Shown piece by piece: positions 49,990 through 61,500 of a DNA stretch of 64,000 bases. Position 1 is the stretch's first letter. Every line of letters begins with the position of its first letter. Origin of the DNA: Burkholderiaceae bacterium (GTDB taxonomy: Bacteria > Pseudomonadota > Gammaproteobacteria > Burkholderiales > Burkholderiaceae_B); the NCBI GenBank assembly GCA_030728985.1, contig JANQYI010000018.1, positions 1-64,000 of the forward strand, given 5' to 3'. The notes under the pieces are model-generated. The model was not told the origin of the DNA and did not search any database. It worked only from the letters and a program-made list of their open reading frames with translations. A program made the position numbers and the translations under genes.

Positions 49990-50612
49990 GCGGAGATCTC
50001 GGGCTTGGAGAGCGCGACTTTCATCAAATCCGCCACCGTCGTGACTTGAAGTTTTTCCATAATATTGGCGCGATGCGCCTCGACGGTTTTGATGCTGATG
50101 CCCAGATCGTCTGCAATTTGTTTGTTGAGACGTCCCGCGACAATACGCTCAAGCACCTGTTGTTCACGTGCGGTCAGACGCGCGAGCATGGCTTCATGTT
50201 CGCGTTGCGCTTGTGCCTGTGAAAGGCGCTCATTGGCTTGCTCGAACATGCGCCTCACGATTTCTCGCAAATCAGTTTCATCAAAGGGCTTTTCCAGAAA
50301 ATCGATCGCGCCCTTTTTTATGGTGGATACCGCCATCGGTACGTCGCCGTGACCCGTGATAAAGACAATGGGCATGGTCGATTTACGGGCAAGCAGTTGT
50401 TCTTGGAGCTCCAAGCCACTCATGCCGGGCATACGGACATCCACGATTAGAACGCCGGGGCGCTTTTCGTCATACTCGGCGAGAAAGCTCTCGCCGCTTG
50501 GAAAGACACGAACGCGGTAATTGTTGGCTTCGAGCAGCCAGCGCAGGGAGTCCCTCACGGCTTCGTCATCATCGACGATGTAAACGGTGCTCGCGGTTTG
50601 GGGTGTGTTCAT
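49986..50612 (-). CDS. FixJ/NarL-type response regulator
   Basis: '[19 protein letters not shown]', '[27 protein letters not shown]', LuxR HTH '[43 protein letters not shown]'. Confidence 0.95.
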   Translation of the reverse strand: MNTPQTASTVYIVDDDEAVRDSLRWLLEANNYRVRVFPSGESFLAEYDEKRPGVLIVDVRMPGMSGLELQEQLLARKSTMPIVFITGHGDVPMAVSTIKKGAIDFLEKPFDETDLREIVRRMFEQANERLSQAQAQREHEAMLARLTAREQQVLERIVAGRLNKQIADDLGISIKTVEAHRANIMEKLQVTTVADLMKVALSKPEISA

Positions 50613-52363
50613 ATGGATAACTCCTCGGACTGAAGGTGCTTTTGCGCCTCAAGGCTTGAGACGCAAGGTAGTGTAAAGCGAAAGGTTGTTCCGCCTTCGG
50701 GATTGCTGTCCGCCCAAAGACGGCCATGATGAGATTCGATAATCGTTCTGCAAATATTGAGGCCCATGCCTAGGCCCTCGGACTTGGTGCTAAAGAAAGG
50801 TTCGAATAAGCGTTCTGGATCGGACAGCCCGTGTCCACGATCCGTGACTGCAACTTCTATCTGATGATCATGCAGCGTCACACCAACCACAAGTGTTTCC
50901 ACTGCACTCTGCTCCATCGATTCCAGGCCGTTTTTTAGCAAATTCAATAAAACCTGTTCAATCAAAATCGGATCCGCAAAAACCTCGGGCAAATTTTCAG
51001 GCACCTTGTGACTAATCGCCACTTGACGCTTGCGGGAATGAATTTCAGCAAGACTGATGGCATTGTCCACCACGGTTTGAATCTGGATCGCCTGTCGCCG
51101 GGGCTCACTGCGTTTCACAAAATCTCGAATACGACTGATAATTTTGCCCGCACGCTGTGCTTGCGCCGCTGCTTTCTCCAAAGCGGGCAAGAGAGCCTCC
51201 GTCTTGACATTGCCTGACTTGACCATGGCGACCGCACCCATACTGTAGTTGGCGATCGCAGTCAGAGGTTGGTTCAGTTCGTGGGCTAACGAAGACGCCA
51301 TTTCACCCATGGTTGTCAAGCGGCTGGTGAGTTGAATCTTTTCTTGTTGAACTCTTGAGGCTTCTTCGTGTTGCCGGCGCTCTGTGATATCTCGCGCGAC
51401 TTGCAGCCTGACGCGCCGGCCGTCTGTCCAAGCCAACATTCGATGTTGAACCTCAAACCATCTCTGGACTGAAGCAGAAAATATCTCGACAGACTCGTCG
51501 GTATAACGTCCTCGTCGACCGGCTAACAACTCGTCGTGACCATTGGTCTGCGCACCGAAGAGACGTCGGTAAGTGCGGTTCGCAAACAAGAGCTCGAGAC
51601 CGTCATTGGTGTCCGCGGTCACAGAGATGGCATCGTCGAGCCCTTCAAGCACCGTCATGAATCGTTCGTGTGCTGCGGTTAGGGCCTCTCTGATTCGCTT
51701 GGGCTCGGTAATATCGGTCATGGAGGTCATCCAGCCGATTTGGTTGCTTTGCGGATCAAGGAGTGGCGAGACATACATGCGTGCGTTAAAACGCGAACCG
51801 TCTCGACGTTGCGCCTCGAGCTCTAAGCCACTGCTCGGCGCTTTACCCGCGAGGACACTTTCGAGCGTTTGCTGATGCGAGTCGTGCATCCCGGGGACCC
51901 AATAGGGGAAGGGAGGCAGTCTGCCGATGAGATCCGCTTCATTCCACCCGATCATGCGGCAAAACGCCGGATTGACATAAGCGATGCGTCCTTCGAGATC
52001 TAACACGCGCATCCCCGTTGACATGGAGTTTTCCATGGCGCGCCTAAAGCCTGTCTCGGCGATTAACGCGGCCTCGGCTTCAGAGCGATATCTTGTATAG
52101 CGCCACAAAATCAGCAGCGCGATCACAATCACCACCGATAGGGCAATGACCACCCAGATCAAACGGTGTTGGCGCATCTCCTGGTCGATCGTGATAAACA
52201 TCACGCTGCCGTCTTGAATACGCTGCAGCCAAAAGAACGCGCCCATCACGCACGCATATAGGATCAGGATTAGCATTGGCGTGAGCCAATACCAGCGACG
52301 CCGGCGAAGGCGAGCCTGATCTAAAAAGGGCGTAGCAATGACGGACTTAGGGGGGGCTGACAT
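50609..52363 (-). CDS. PAS-domain membrane sensor histidine kinase
   Basis: Two TMs, PAS ('VNPAFCRMIGWNEADLIGRLPPFPYW'), 'ASSLAHELNQPLTAIANYSMGAV', 'EPFFSTKSEGLGMGLNICRTIIESHHGRL'. Confidence 0.94.
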   Translation of the reverse strand: MSAPPKSVIATPFLDQARLRRRRWYWLTPMLILILYACVMGAFFWLQRIQDGSVMFITIDQEMRQHRLIWVVIALSVVIVIALLILWRYTRYRSEAEAALIAETGFRRAMENSMSTGMRVLDLEGRIAYVNPAFCRMIGWNEADLIGRLPPFPYWVPGMHDSHQQTLESVLAGKAPSSGLELEAQRRDGSRFNARMYVSPLLDPQSNQIGWMTSMTDITEPKRIREALTAAHERFMTVLEGLDDAISVTADTNDGLELLFANRTYRRLFGAQTNGHDELLAGRRGRYTDESVEIFSASVQRWFEVQHRMLAWTDGRRVRLQVARDITERRQHEEASRVQQEKIQLTSRLTTMGEMASSLAHELNQPLTAIANYSMGAVAMVKSGNVKTEALLPALEKAAAQAQRAGKIISRIRDFVKRSEPRRQAIQIQTVVDNAISLAEIHSRKRQVAISHKVPENLPEVFADPILIEQVLLNLLKNGLESMEQSAVETLVVGVTLHDHQIEVAVTDRGHGLSDPERLFEPFFSTKSEGLGMGLNICRTIIESHHGRLWADSNPEGGTTFRFTLPCVSSLEAQKHLQSEELSI

Positions 52364-52427
52364 GTTTTACGCAAAAAGACAGTTGGTGCATTTTAGTCAG
52401 GTTATGGTCGGGAATTCCCTATATACA

Positions 52428-52442
52428 TTTCATAATATGAAA
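52428..52442. promoter_or_regulatory. Interrupted palindrome TTTCAT-AAT-ATGAAA upstream of aceE
   Basis: 6-bp arms, 3-bp centre, in the HK/aceE divergent region. Confidence 0.35.
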
Positions 52443-52468
52443 ATACTTCTCGTCTTGTGAAATTTTTG

Positions 52469-52504
52469 TTGCCGCATGAATAAGATATACCTAGAATGCG
52501 GCAA
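52469..52504. repeat. Perfect 9-bp inverted repeat TTGCCGCAT ... ATGCGGCAA upstream of aceE
   Basis: Arms 52469-52477 and 52496-52504, 18-nt centre. Confidence 0.7.
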
Positions 52505-52561
52505 ATACCCAAAAAACAGTTAGGCTCTCATTTAAAAGAACCTATGAATCAGGAGATTCAC

Positions 52562-55261
52562 ATGGCACCACAAGCTGCCGGTTTCAATGCCGACAACGAT
52601 GTCGATTCGCTGGAAACGCAAGAATGGCTAGATGCCCTGGCTGCCGTGTTGGACCGCGAAGGTCCAGAGCGTGCACACTTTCTTTTGGAGCGCCTGACCG
52701 ATTTGGCACGGCGCTCAGGTGCGCATATTCCTTTTTCTCCTAATACGGCTTATCTCAATACGATTCCCGTTGGTTTAGAGCCCACACAGCCTGGCAACCT
52801 TGAGCTTGAAGCGCGTATTCGCAGCATCATCCGTTGGAATGCCATGGCGATGGTGGTCAAGGCCAACAAGCACAACCCGCCTGATGGCGGAGACCTCGGC
52901 GGCCACATTGCGTCCTTTGCCTCTCTGGCCACGATGATTGGTTGCGGACAAAATCATTTTTGGCATGCCGATACTCCTGAGCGAGGCGGGGACTTGGTGT
53001 ATTTCCAAGGCCACTCTTCACCCGGCGTCTATGGTCGCGCTTATCTTGAGGGTCGGTTGACCGAAGAGCAACTGGATCATTTCCGTCAAGAGGTGGATGG
53101 CAAAGGCTTGTCTTCCTATCCCCACCCCAAGCTCATGCCCGAGTTCTGGCAGTTTCCAACGGTCTCGATGGGTCTGGGCCCGTTGATGGCAATCTACCAG
53201 GCACGCTTTCTCAAGTACCTCCACGCCCGCGGCCTTGCAGATACAAGTCAGCGCAAGGTCTGGGTGTTTTGTGGTGATGGCGAGATGGATGAGCCCGAGT
53301 CACTGGGTGCGATCAGCTTGGCCTCGCGTGAAAAGCTCGACAACCTGATTTTTGTAATCAATTGTAATTTGCAGCGACTCGATGGTCCTGTGCGTGGCAA
53401 TGGAAAAATCATCCAAGAGTTGGAGGGTGATTTCCGAGGCAGTGGTTGGAATGTGATCAAAATGATCTGGGGCGGCTACTGGGATCCTTTGTTGGCCAGC
53501 GACAAAGAAGGCATCTTGCGCAAGATCATGGAAGAAACCGTCGACGGTGAATACCAGGCCTACAAAGCCAACGACGGCAAGTTCGTGCGCGAGCATTTCT
53601 TTGGCAAGCATCCTAAGCTGCTTGAGATGGTTTCACGCATGAGCGATGAGGACGTTTGGCGTCTGAACCGAGGCGGTCACGACCCGCACAAAGTGTATGC
53701 CGCATTTTCTGCCGCTACCAAGCACACGGGACAACCTACTGTGATCCTGGCCAAAACCATCAAAGGGTATGGCGTGGGACATATGGTTCAGGCCAAAAAT
53801 CCGTCGCATCAACAAAAGAAGCTCGATACGGACACCATCCGAGAGTTTCGTGATCGCTACAACATCCCGATTCCAGACAGCAAGATTGAGGAAGTCCCGT
53901 ATTTCAAACCCGCCGAAGATTCGCCCGAGATGTTATATCTGCACGAGCGTCGCAAAGCCTTAGGCGGTTACTTACCCAAGCGCCGGACCCGTGCTGACGA
54001 GAAACTCAAAGCGCCTGCCCTGGAGGTCTTAAGACCTGTCCTAGATCCTACAGCCGAAGGCCGCGAAATCTCGACCACGCAAGCCTTTGTGCGCGTGCTC
54101 AATCAAGTTCTGCGTGACAAGGATCTCGGTCCACGCGTGGTGCCCATTTTGGCAGACGAGTCCCGCACCTTTGGTATGGAAGGCCTGTTCCGTCAGATTG
54201 GTATTTATGCCCCTGAGGGACAAAAGTACACCCCGGTCGATAAAGATCAGGTGATGTACTACCGCGAAGCCGCCGATGGACAGCTCCTGCAGGAGGGCAT
54301 CAACGAAGCGGGTGCGTTTAGTTCCTGGATCGCCGCTGCGACGTCGTACTCGACGAACAACCGCATCATGATTCCGTTTTATATTTACTACTCGATGTTT
54401 GGTTTTCAGCGCATTGGTGATCTGGCCTGGGCTGCGGGCGATATGCAAGCCAGAGGTTTCTTGCTGGGAGGGACTGCAGGTCGCACCACGCTTAACGGTG
54501 AGGGACTCCAGCACGAAGACGGCCATAGCCATATTTTCTCCTCGACCATTCCTAATTGCGTTTCCTACGATCCCACCTTTGCGCACGAGTTGGCGGTCAT
54601 CATTCAGCATGGTTTAAAGCGCATGGTCGAAGATCAGGAAAACGTGTTCTTTTACCTGACCGTGATGAACGAAAACTATGCGCAGCCCGGTTTGAAAAAG
54701 GGCGACGAAGAGGGCATCATCAAGGGCATGTATCGCCTCAAAAAAGGCGGTAAAAATAAACTGCGTGCTCAACTGCTGGGTTCCGGTACGATTTTGCGCG
54801 AGGTGATGGCGGCCGCCGAGTTGTTGGAAAATGATTGGAGCGTCTCGGCCGACATCTGGAGCGTCACGAGCTTTACGGAGTTGCGTCGCGATGGTTTGGA
54901 TTGCGAACGTCACAATATGTTACACCCAACCGCAAAGCCTCAAACACCTTTTGTTTCAAGCCTGCTCGAAAAGACCGAAGGTCCGATCATTGCCTCAACG
55001 GATTACATGAAATTGTTCGCCGATCAGGTCCGTCCCTTCATGCCGCGTGGTCGCGACTATAAAGTCCTCGGAACAGATGGTTTTGGGCGCTCGGATTTCC
55101 GTTCCAAGTTGCGCGAGCATTTCGAAGTTGATCGTCACTTTGTCGTGTTGGCCACGTTGCGCGCGTTGGCCGACGATGGCAAGGTGCCGGTGAGCCAAGT
55201 AGCGGCTGCCATCAAGAAATATGGCATCAATCCCAACAAAGCCAATCCTCAATACGCCTGA
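52562..55261 (+). CDS. aceE: Pyruvate dehydrogenase E1 component (homodimeric type)
   Basis: 'LEARIRSIIRWNAMAMVVKANK', 'GHIASFASLATMIGCGQNHFWHA'; start chosen at MAPQAAGF after AGGAG. Confidence 0.97.
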   Translation: MAPQAAGFNADNDVDSLETQEWLDALAAVLDREGPERAHFLLERLTDLARRSGAHIPFSPNTAYLNTIPVGLEPTQPGNLELEARIRSIIRWNAMAMVVKANKHNPPDGGDLGGHIASFASLATMIGCGQNHFWHADTPERGGDLVYFQGHSSPGVYGRAYLEGRLTEEQLDHFRQEVDGKGLSSYPHPKLMPEFWQFPTVSMGLGPLMAIYQARFLKYLHARGLADTSQRKVWVFCGDGEMDEPESLGAISLASREKLDNLIFVINCNLQRLDGPVRGNGKIIQELEGDFRGSGWNVIKMIWGGYWDPLLASDKEGILRKIMEETVDGEYQAYKANDGKFVREHFFGKHPKLLEMVSRMSDEDVWRLNRGGHDPHKVYAAFSAATKHTGQPTVILAKTIKGYGVGHMVQAKNPSHQQKKLDTDTIREFRDRYNIPIPDSKIEEVPYFKPAEDSPEMLYLHERRKALGGYLPKRRTRADEKLKAPALEVLRPVLDPTAEGREISTTQAFVRVLNQVLRDKDLGPRVVPILADESRTFGMEGLFRQIGIYAPEGQKYTPVDKDQVMYYREAADGQLLQEGINEAGAFSSWIAAATSYSTNNRIMIPFYIYYSMFGFQRIGDLAWAAGDMQARGFLLGGTAGRTTLNGEGLQHEDGHSHIFSSTIPNCVSYDPTFAHELAVIIQHGLKRMVEDQENVFFYLTVMNENYAQPGLKKGDEEGIIKGMYRLKKGGKNKLRAQLLGSGTILREVMAAAELLENDWSVSADIWSVTSFTELRRDGLDCERHNMLHPTAKPQTPFVSSLLEKTEGPIIASTDYMKLFADQVRPFMPRGRDYKVLGTDGFGRSDFRSKLREHFEVDRHFVVLATLRALADDGKVPVSQVAAAIKKYGINPNKANPQYA

Positions 55262-55275
55262 TAAAGAGACCTGAC

Positions 55276-56604
55276 ATGAGCAACGTCACAGCTATTCAAG
55301 TTCCGGACATCGGGGATTTCGATACCGTCGAGGTGATCGAGATCCTGATCAAAGTCGGCGATACCGTTAAAGCAGAACAAAGCTTGATTACCGTCGAGTC
55401 CGACAAGGCTTCGATGGAGATTCCCACCTCGATCGGTGGTGTCGTCAAGTCCATCGACGTCAAGGTGGGTGATAAGGTCAAGCAGGGCAGCGTGATGATG
55501 CACGTTGAAGCCGCTGCTGCAGGCGCTGCGGCTGCACCCGCACCCGCATCAGCCGCCACAGCCGCCGCAGCCGCGCCCGCAGTTGCACCTGCTGCACCTG
55601 CCGTACCTTCACCTGCACCTGTCGCCGCTTCTGCACCTGCAGCAGGCAAGCTGGAAATGCCCGTATCAACGGGTGGTATGGCGCATGCCTCACCGTCAGT
55701 GCGCAAATTTGCCCGTGAGTTGGGCGTTGATTTGAATCTTGTGACAGGGTCGGGCAACAAGCAACGTATCCTCCAAGAAGATGTGCAGAATTTCGTGAAA
55801 CAGGCCTTGGCCGGTGCAGCGGGTGGATCAGGTGCATCGAGCGGCGCTTCCAGTGGCGCCTCCATGGGGGGGCTCGACCTGTTGCCCTGGCCCAAGATCG
55901 ACTTCACCAAATTTGGCGAAGTCACGCCTAAACCGCTTTCTCGCATCAAGAAAATTTCCGGCGCGAATTTGCACCGCAATTGGGTCATGATTCCGCACGT
56001 CACCAACAACGACGAAGCCAACATCACTGAACTCGAAGCCTTGCGCGTCACACTCAACAAAGAAAACGAAAAGTCCGGTGTCAAGGTCACGATGCTCGCG
56101 TTTTTGATCAAGGCATGTGTGGCCGCCCTTAAAAAATTCCCCGAATTCAATGCCTCGATTGATGGCGATCAGCTGATCATGAAGCAATATTTTCATATTG
56201 GCTTCGCGGCGGACACTCCCAATGGACTTGTCGTGCCTGTCATTCGCGATGCGGATAAAAAAGGCATCATCGAGCTCGCCAATGAGAGCAGTGAGCTGGC
56301 TAAAAAAGCCCGCGACGGAAAGCTTTCACCCGGTGAAATGCAGGGTGGCTGCTTCTCCATTTCCTCTCTCGGTGGCATTGGTGGCACCCACTTCACTCCT
56401 ATTATCAATGCTCCCGAGCTTGCGATCTTGGGCGTATCCCGCTCATATATGAAGCCGGTCTGGGACGGCCAGGCCTTTGTGCCACAGCTGACCTTGCCGC
56501 TTTCGCTCTCCTATGATCATCGTGTGATCGATGGCGCGGCAGCTGCCCGTTTCAATGCCTACCTTGGCAGCCTCTTGGCGGACTTCCGCCGTATTGCGCT
56601 TTAA
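55276..56604 (+). CDS. aceF: Pyruvate dehydrogenase E2 (dihydrolipoyl acetyltransferase), one lipoyl domain
   Basis: '[11 protein letters not shown]' lipoyl site, Ala/Pro linker, E3-binding domain, catalytic 'LSLSYDHRVIDGAAAARF'. Confidence 0.97.
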   Translation: MSNVTAIQVPDIGDFDTVEVIEILIKVGDTVKAEQSLITVESDKASMEIPTSIGGVVKSIDVKVGDKVKQGSVMMHVEAAAAGAAAAPAPASAATAAAAAPAVAPAAPAVPSPAPVAASAPAAGKLEMPVSTGGMAHASPSVRKFARELGVDLNLVTGSGNKQRILQEDVQNFVKQALAGAAGGSGASSGASSGASMGGLDLLPWPKIDFTKFGEVTPKPLSRIKKISGANLHRNWVMIPHVTNNDEANITELEALRVTLNKENEKSGVKVTMLAFLIKACVAALKKFPEFNASIDGDQLIMKQYFHIGFAADTPNGLVVPVIRDADKKGIIELANESSELAKKARDGKLSPGEMQGGCFSISSLGGIGGTHFTPIINAPELAILGVSRSYMKPVWDGQAFVPQLTLPLSLSYDHRVIDGAAAARFNAYLGSLLADFRRIAL

Positions 56605-56613
56605 GGAGTTGCC

Positions 56614-58398
56614 ATGAGCAATCCAATCGATGTGATCGTTCCCGATATTGGTGATTTCGATACTGTTGAAGTCATTGAGCTCCTCGTCAACGTCGGAGAC
56701 GCAGTCAAGGCAGATCAAGGTTTAATCACGGTCGAGTCCGATAAGGCTTCGATGGAGATCCCGAGTGCGCAAGCGGGTGTGATCCAAAGTATTTCTGTGA
56801 AGGTCGGAGACAAGGTCAAGCAAGGCTCAGTCATCATGAAAATGGCGGCTGGTTCAGCCCCGGCTCCCGCGCCGACACCCGCTCCAGTCTCTGTGTCGGC
56901 GACCCCGCCTGCGGCGCCAGTCGTAGCGGCCACGCCTGAGCGTACACCCACGACCTTGCCTGCCCCGGCAAGCTTTTCAGGAAAAGTCGATCTGCAGTGT
57001 GACTTGCTGGTGCTCGGTGCGGGACCTGGTGGTTATTCCGCAGCCTTTCGCGCCGCCGACCTGGGCCTGAACGTGGTGCTCGTTGAGCGTTACGCCACGC
57101 TCGGTGGCGTGTGTTTGAATGTGGGTTGTATTCCCTCCAAGGCCTTGCTGCATACTGCCGCTGTGTTGGAGGAAGCCCAGGCACTCGAGGCGCACGGGAT
57201 TTCTTTTGCGAAGCCTAAGATCGATCTGGACAAGTTGCGTGCGTTCAAAGACGGCGTGATTGGTAAATTGACGGGCGGTTTGGCCGGCATGGCCAAGGCC
57301 CGCAAAGTCACGGTGATTCAAGGGTTGGGCGAGTTTGTGACGGCGAACCACCTCAGCGTCAAAACGGACAAGGGTGTGCAAACCATCGCTTTCGGTCAGG
57401 CGATCATCGCAGCAGGGAGTCAGTCGGTCAAACTGCCTTTTATGCCTGAGGATGAGCGTGTGGTGGACTCGACAGGTGCCTTGCTGTTGCGCAGTATCCC
57501 CAAGAAAATGTTGATCGTGGGCGGCGGCATTATCGGACTCGAGATGGGGACGGTCTATTCCGCGCTCGGCTCACGCCTCGATGTCGTTGAGATGCAGGAC
57601 GGTTTGATGCAGGGCGCGGACCGCGATCTCGTCAAAGTCTGGCAAAAAATGAACGGCCATCGTTTTGACAATTTGATGCTCAAGACGAAAACAGTCGGTG
57701 CCGTCGCTAAAAAAGACGGCATTTATGTGACGTTTGAAGGCGAGGGCGCGCCTAAAGAGCCTCAGCGCTATGACTTGGTGCTGCAAGCCGTGGGTAGGAC
57801 ACCCAATGGTAAAAAGATTGCGGCCGACCGTGCGGGTGTCGTGGTCACCGACCGCGGTTTCATCGAGGTGGATCGACAGATGCGGACCAACGTGCCCAAC
57901 ATTTTTGCGATTGGTGACATTATTGGCCAGCCGATGCTCGCGCATAAAGCGGTGCATGAGGGGCATGTCGCAGCCGAGGTCGCCGCGGGACAAAAGAGCT
58001 ACTTCGATGCGCGTGTGATTCCTTCTGTGGCCTATACCGATCCTGAGATCGCGTGGGTAGGCTTGACGGAGGATCAGGCCAAGCAAGAAGGCATCGCCAT
58101 CACCAAGGGCGTGTTTCCCTGGGCGGCTTCCGGTCGCGCGATCGCCAATGGCCGTGATGAGGGCTTTACGAAACTCTTGTTTGATGCCACGACCCACAAG
58201 ATTTTGGGGGGTGGAATTGTCGGGACGCATGCGGGTGATTTGATCGGTGAGGTTGGCCTCGCGATCGAAATGGGCGCTGATGCGGTGGATATTGGTAAAA
58301 CGATTCATCCACACCCCACTTTGGGCGAGTCGATTGGGCTCGCGGCAGAGGCGGCCGAGGGGCATTGCACGGACTTGCCCCCAGTCCGTAAAAAATAA
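56614..58398 (+). CDS. lpdA: Dihydrolipoyl dehydrogenase with N-terminal lipoyl domain
   Basis: N-terminal '[11 protein letters not shown]', then E3 with '[17 protein letters not shown]' and '[15 protein letters not shown]'. Confidence 0.97.
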   Translation: MSNPIDVIVPDIGDFDTVEVIELLVNVGDAVKADQGLITVESDKASMEIPSAQAGVIQSISVKVGDKVKQGSVIMKMAAGSAPAPAPTPAPVSVSATPPAAPVVAATPERTPTTLPAPASFSGKVDLQCDLLVLGAGPGGYSAAFRAADLGLNVVLVERYATLGGVCLNVGCIPSKALLHTAAVLEEAQALEAHGISFAKPKIDLDKLRAFKDGVIGKLTGGLAGMAKARKVTVIQGLGEFVTANHLSVKTDKGVQTIAFGQAIIAAGSQSVKLPFMPEDERVVDSTGALLLRSIPKKMLIVGGGIIGLEMGTVYSALGSRLDVVEMQDGLMQGADRDLVKVWQKMNGHRFDNLMLKTKTVGAVAKKDGIYVTFEGEGAPKEPQRYDLVLQAVGRTPNGKKIAADRAGVVVTDRGFIEVDRQMRTNVPNIFAIGDIIGQPMLAHKAVHEGHVAAEVAAGQKSYFDARVIPSVAYTDPEIAWVGLTEDQAKQEGIAITKGVFPWAASGRAIANGRDEGFTKLLFDATTHKILGGGIVGTHAGDLIGEVGLAIEMGADAVDIGKTIHPHPTLGESIGLAAEAAEGHCTDLPPVRKK

Positions 58399-58416
58399 TC
58401 TCATTGCCATCGTTTC

Positions 58417-58454
58417 AAAGGCTGCCCGGTTCGCTTGGCAGCCTTTGTTTTTTA
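58417..58454 (+). terminator. Terminator after aceEF-lpdA
   Basis: Perfect 10-bp stem AAAGGCTGCC / GGCAGCCTTT followed by GTTTTTT. Confidence 0.85.
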
Positions 58455-58528
58455 GCGCCTTCGTCCCTAAAGACCTTTCAGGACGCTAAAATGCGTGTTT
58501 TCCCCTATGTAGCCTCCTGGTCGTCAAC

Positions 58529-61500
58529 GTGTCACATATTCTGCTTATCCCCGGCTCCTCCGTGTTGTCCAGTTTTCGCCAAGAGCGTTTGCTTTCAAAG
58601 CTACGTGCTCTGGGCCTGCCTATTTCTGGGGTCAAGGCCCGGTACGAGCATTTTGTCTGGTGCGATCAGGCCCCTGATCTCTCGACCCAGGCACGATTGA
58701 CACAGTTGTTGGACTACGGCGTACCTCATGATGCGCCTGCCAAATCAGACACGGCCATTGTTTTGCGCGTCATCCCAAGGCTAGGGACCATCTCCTCTTG
58801 GGCGAGCAAGGCGACCGACATCGCGCACAACTGCGGTCTGAGTGGTGTGCGACGGATTGAGCGCGGGATCGAGTACACCCTGACTCCTGAACGTGGCTGG
58901 CTCAAAAATAAAAGTCTGGATGCCGACATGTTGGCGCAGGCGGCGAGTTGTTTGCATGATCGGATGACTGAAACAGTCGTTGACGCCAATTTCGACCCTG
59001 AGGTGTTGTTCCGCTCACTGCCCGGCAAGCCGATGCAGACTGTGGCAGTGATGGCTCAAGGCAAGGCCGCGCTTTTAGACGCGAACACGCAGCTGGGCCT
59101 AGCGCTGTCTGAGGACGAAATTGATTATTTGACGCATTCCTTTACCGAGCTGGGCCGCGACCCGACCGATGTCGAGCTCATGATGTTTGCGCAGGCCAAT
59201 AGCGAGCATTGCCGGCACAAGATTTTCAATGCCCAATGGGTGATTGATGGCCAGCCGGAGTCCAAAACGCTGTTTGGCATGATTCGTGAAACCCACGCGG
59301 CCCAGCCTTTAGGCACAGTGGTCGCCTACTCGGATAACGCCGCCATCATGGAGGGTGGCCAGGCGCAGCGTTTTCAAGCGGCTGCGGGCAACGAAGGCCA
59401 AGCTGCAGCGTATGGAACAGAACTTAAAACCGTGCACACGGTGATGAAGGTCGAGACGCATAACCACCCTACGGCAATCGCGCCTTTTGAGGGCGCCTCG
59501 ACGGGGGCGGGTGGAGAAATCCGCGACGAGGGTGCGACTGGACGTGGCTCCAAGCCCAAAGCGGGCCTGGCAGGCTTTACGGTTTCTCACCTGAGATTCG
59601 AGGATGCGCCCCGCAGCTGGGAGTCAGACCATCACGGGGCGCCTGATCGGATTGCGTCACCTTTATCCATCATGATTGAGGGACCTTTGGGCGCAGCGGC
59701 CTTTAATAACGAATTTGGTCGTCCCAATTTGTTGGGGTATTTCCGCTCCTATGAGCAGACTTCGGGTCAAACGCGCTGGGGCTATCACAAGCCCATCATG
59801 ATCGCGGGCGGTCTGGGTAGTATTGACGAGGGCTGTACTAAAAAAGACCGCATTGCACCGGGCTCTCTGTTGATTCAGCTTGGCGGACCCGGTTTGCGGA
59901 TCGGCATGGGTGGGAGTGCTGCCTCCAGCATGGCGGTTGGCACCAACACCGCGGCGTTAGATTTTGATTCTGTCCAGCGTGGCAATCCAGAAATCGAGCG
60001 TCGTTGCCAAGAGGTGATTGATCGCTGCTGGCAACAAGGTGCCAATAATCCGATTGTGGCGATCCATGATGTCGGGGCAGGTGGTTTATCGAATGCTTTT
60101 CCAGAGCTTGTCAATGACGCGGGCCGAGGCGCGACCTTTGAGCTCAATCGTGTCCACCTCGAAGAGTCCGGCATGTCGCCCGCAGAGATTTGGAGTAACG
60201 AGTCCCAAGAGCGCTATGTGCTTTCGGTCTTGCCCAAGGACTTGCCGCGTTTTCAAAGGATTGCCGAGCGCGAGCGTTGTCCGTTTGCTGTGATTGGTGT
60301 GGCCACCGAAGAGCGTCAGTTAAAAGTCGTTCAAGGCGAAGGCTTGCCGGGTCTCGATGCACTGGCGCCTCAGAACGGTTTGCGCCCCGTGGATGTGCCG
60401 ATCGATGTGATTTTAGGTAAACCTCCGCGCATGACCCGCGAGGTCATACGTACTGAGCCGCACACGTCGGCACTCGATTTGACGGTCATTTCTCTCGAGG
60501 ACGCCGCGACGCGTGTGCTACAGCACCCAACCGTCGCCAATAAAAGCTTTCTCATCACGATTGGTGACCGCACGGTGGGCGGCCTGTCGAGTCGCGATCA
60601 GCTTGTGGGCCCCTGGCAGGTTGCCGTGGCCGATTGTGCGGTGACCTTGTCGGACCATGATGGTACGCGTGGAGAGGCCATGGCCATGGGTGAACGTACC
60701 CCGCTTGCTACGATCGATGCTGCCGCCTCAGGACGGATGGCGGTCGCCGAAGCCTTGACGAACCTCGCAGCCGCCGGTGTCGCGCGGATCGAAGACATCA
60801 AGTTGTCGGCGAACTGGATGGCGGCGTGTGGTGCGCCCGGGCAGGACGCTGCGTTGTTTGATACGGTGTCTGCGGTCAGTCAATTGTGTCAGAGCGTCGG
60901 GTTGTCCATTCCGGTTGGCAAAGACTCTCTGTCCATGCAGACAAGCTGGACGCAGGAGGATGCCAAGCGTCAGGTGATCTCGCCCGTTTCTCTCATCGTG
61001 ACGGCTTTTGCGCCTGTGCAGGATGTGCGACAGACCTTGACCCCGCAGTTGCGCACCAATGTCGGGCCCACTGTACTGATTCTCATCGATCTGGGTTTTG
61101 GAAAAAAACGCATGGGCGGATCGATTTTGACGCAGGTCATCAATCAAGTCGGTGAACAAACGCCTGACGCGGACGATGCTGAGAGGCTGAGAACCTTCTT
61201 TGTCACGATTCGTGCGCTGGCAGAGTCGGGGGTGTTGTTGGCCTATCACGATCGCTCAGACGGAGGTTTGTTTGCGACCGTATGCGAAATGGCTTTTGCG
61301 GGTCATACGGGTGTCTCCCTGAACCTCGATATGTTGACGATCGACGCGAATGCCGAGGACTGGGATGCCTACAATATCAGAGCAGCACAGGTTGAAGTCC
61401 AACGCAAAGAACTCACGCTCAAAGCCCTGTTTAACGAAGAGCTGGGCGCGGTGATTCAGGTACCGAGCGCAGAGCGCGACGCGGTGATGCAGGTGTTGCG

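Noticed and set aside
55505-55660. Repetitive GC-rich tract in aceF
   Set aside because: Encodes the usual Ala/Pro flexible linker of E2; not a tandem-repeat element of its own.
55296-56150. 284-aa minus-strand ORF opposite aceF
   Set aside because: Lies entirely antisense to a well-supported aceF; its Ala/Gly/Pro-rich composition is the shadow of the E2 linker.
57571-58410. 279-aa minus-strand ORF opposite lpdA
   Set aside because: Antisense to lpdA with no recognisable domain.
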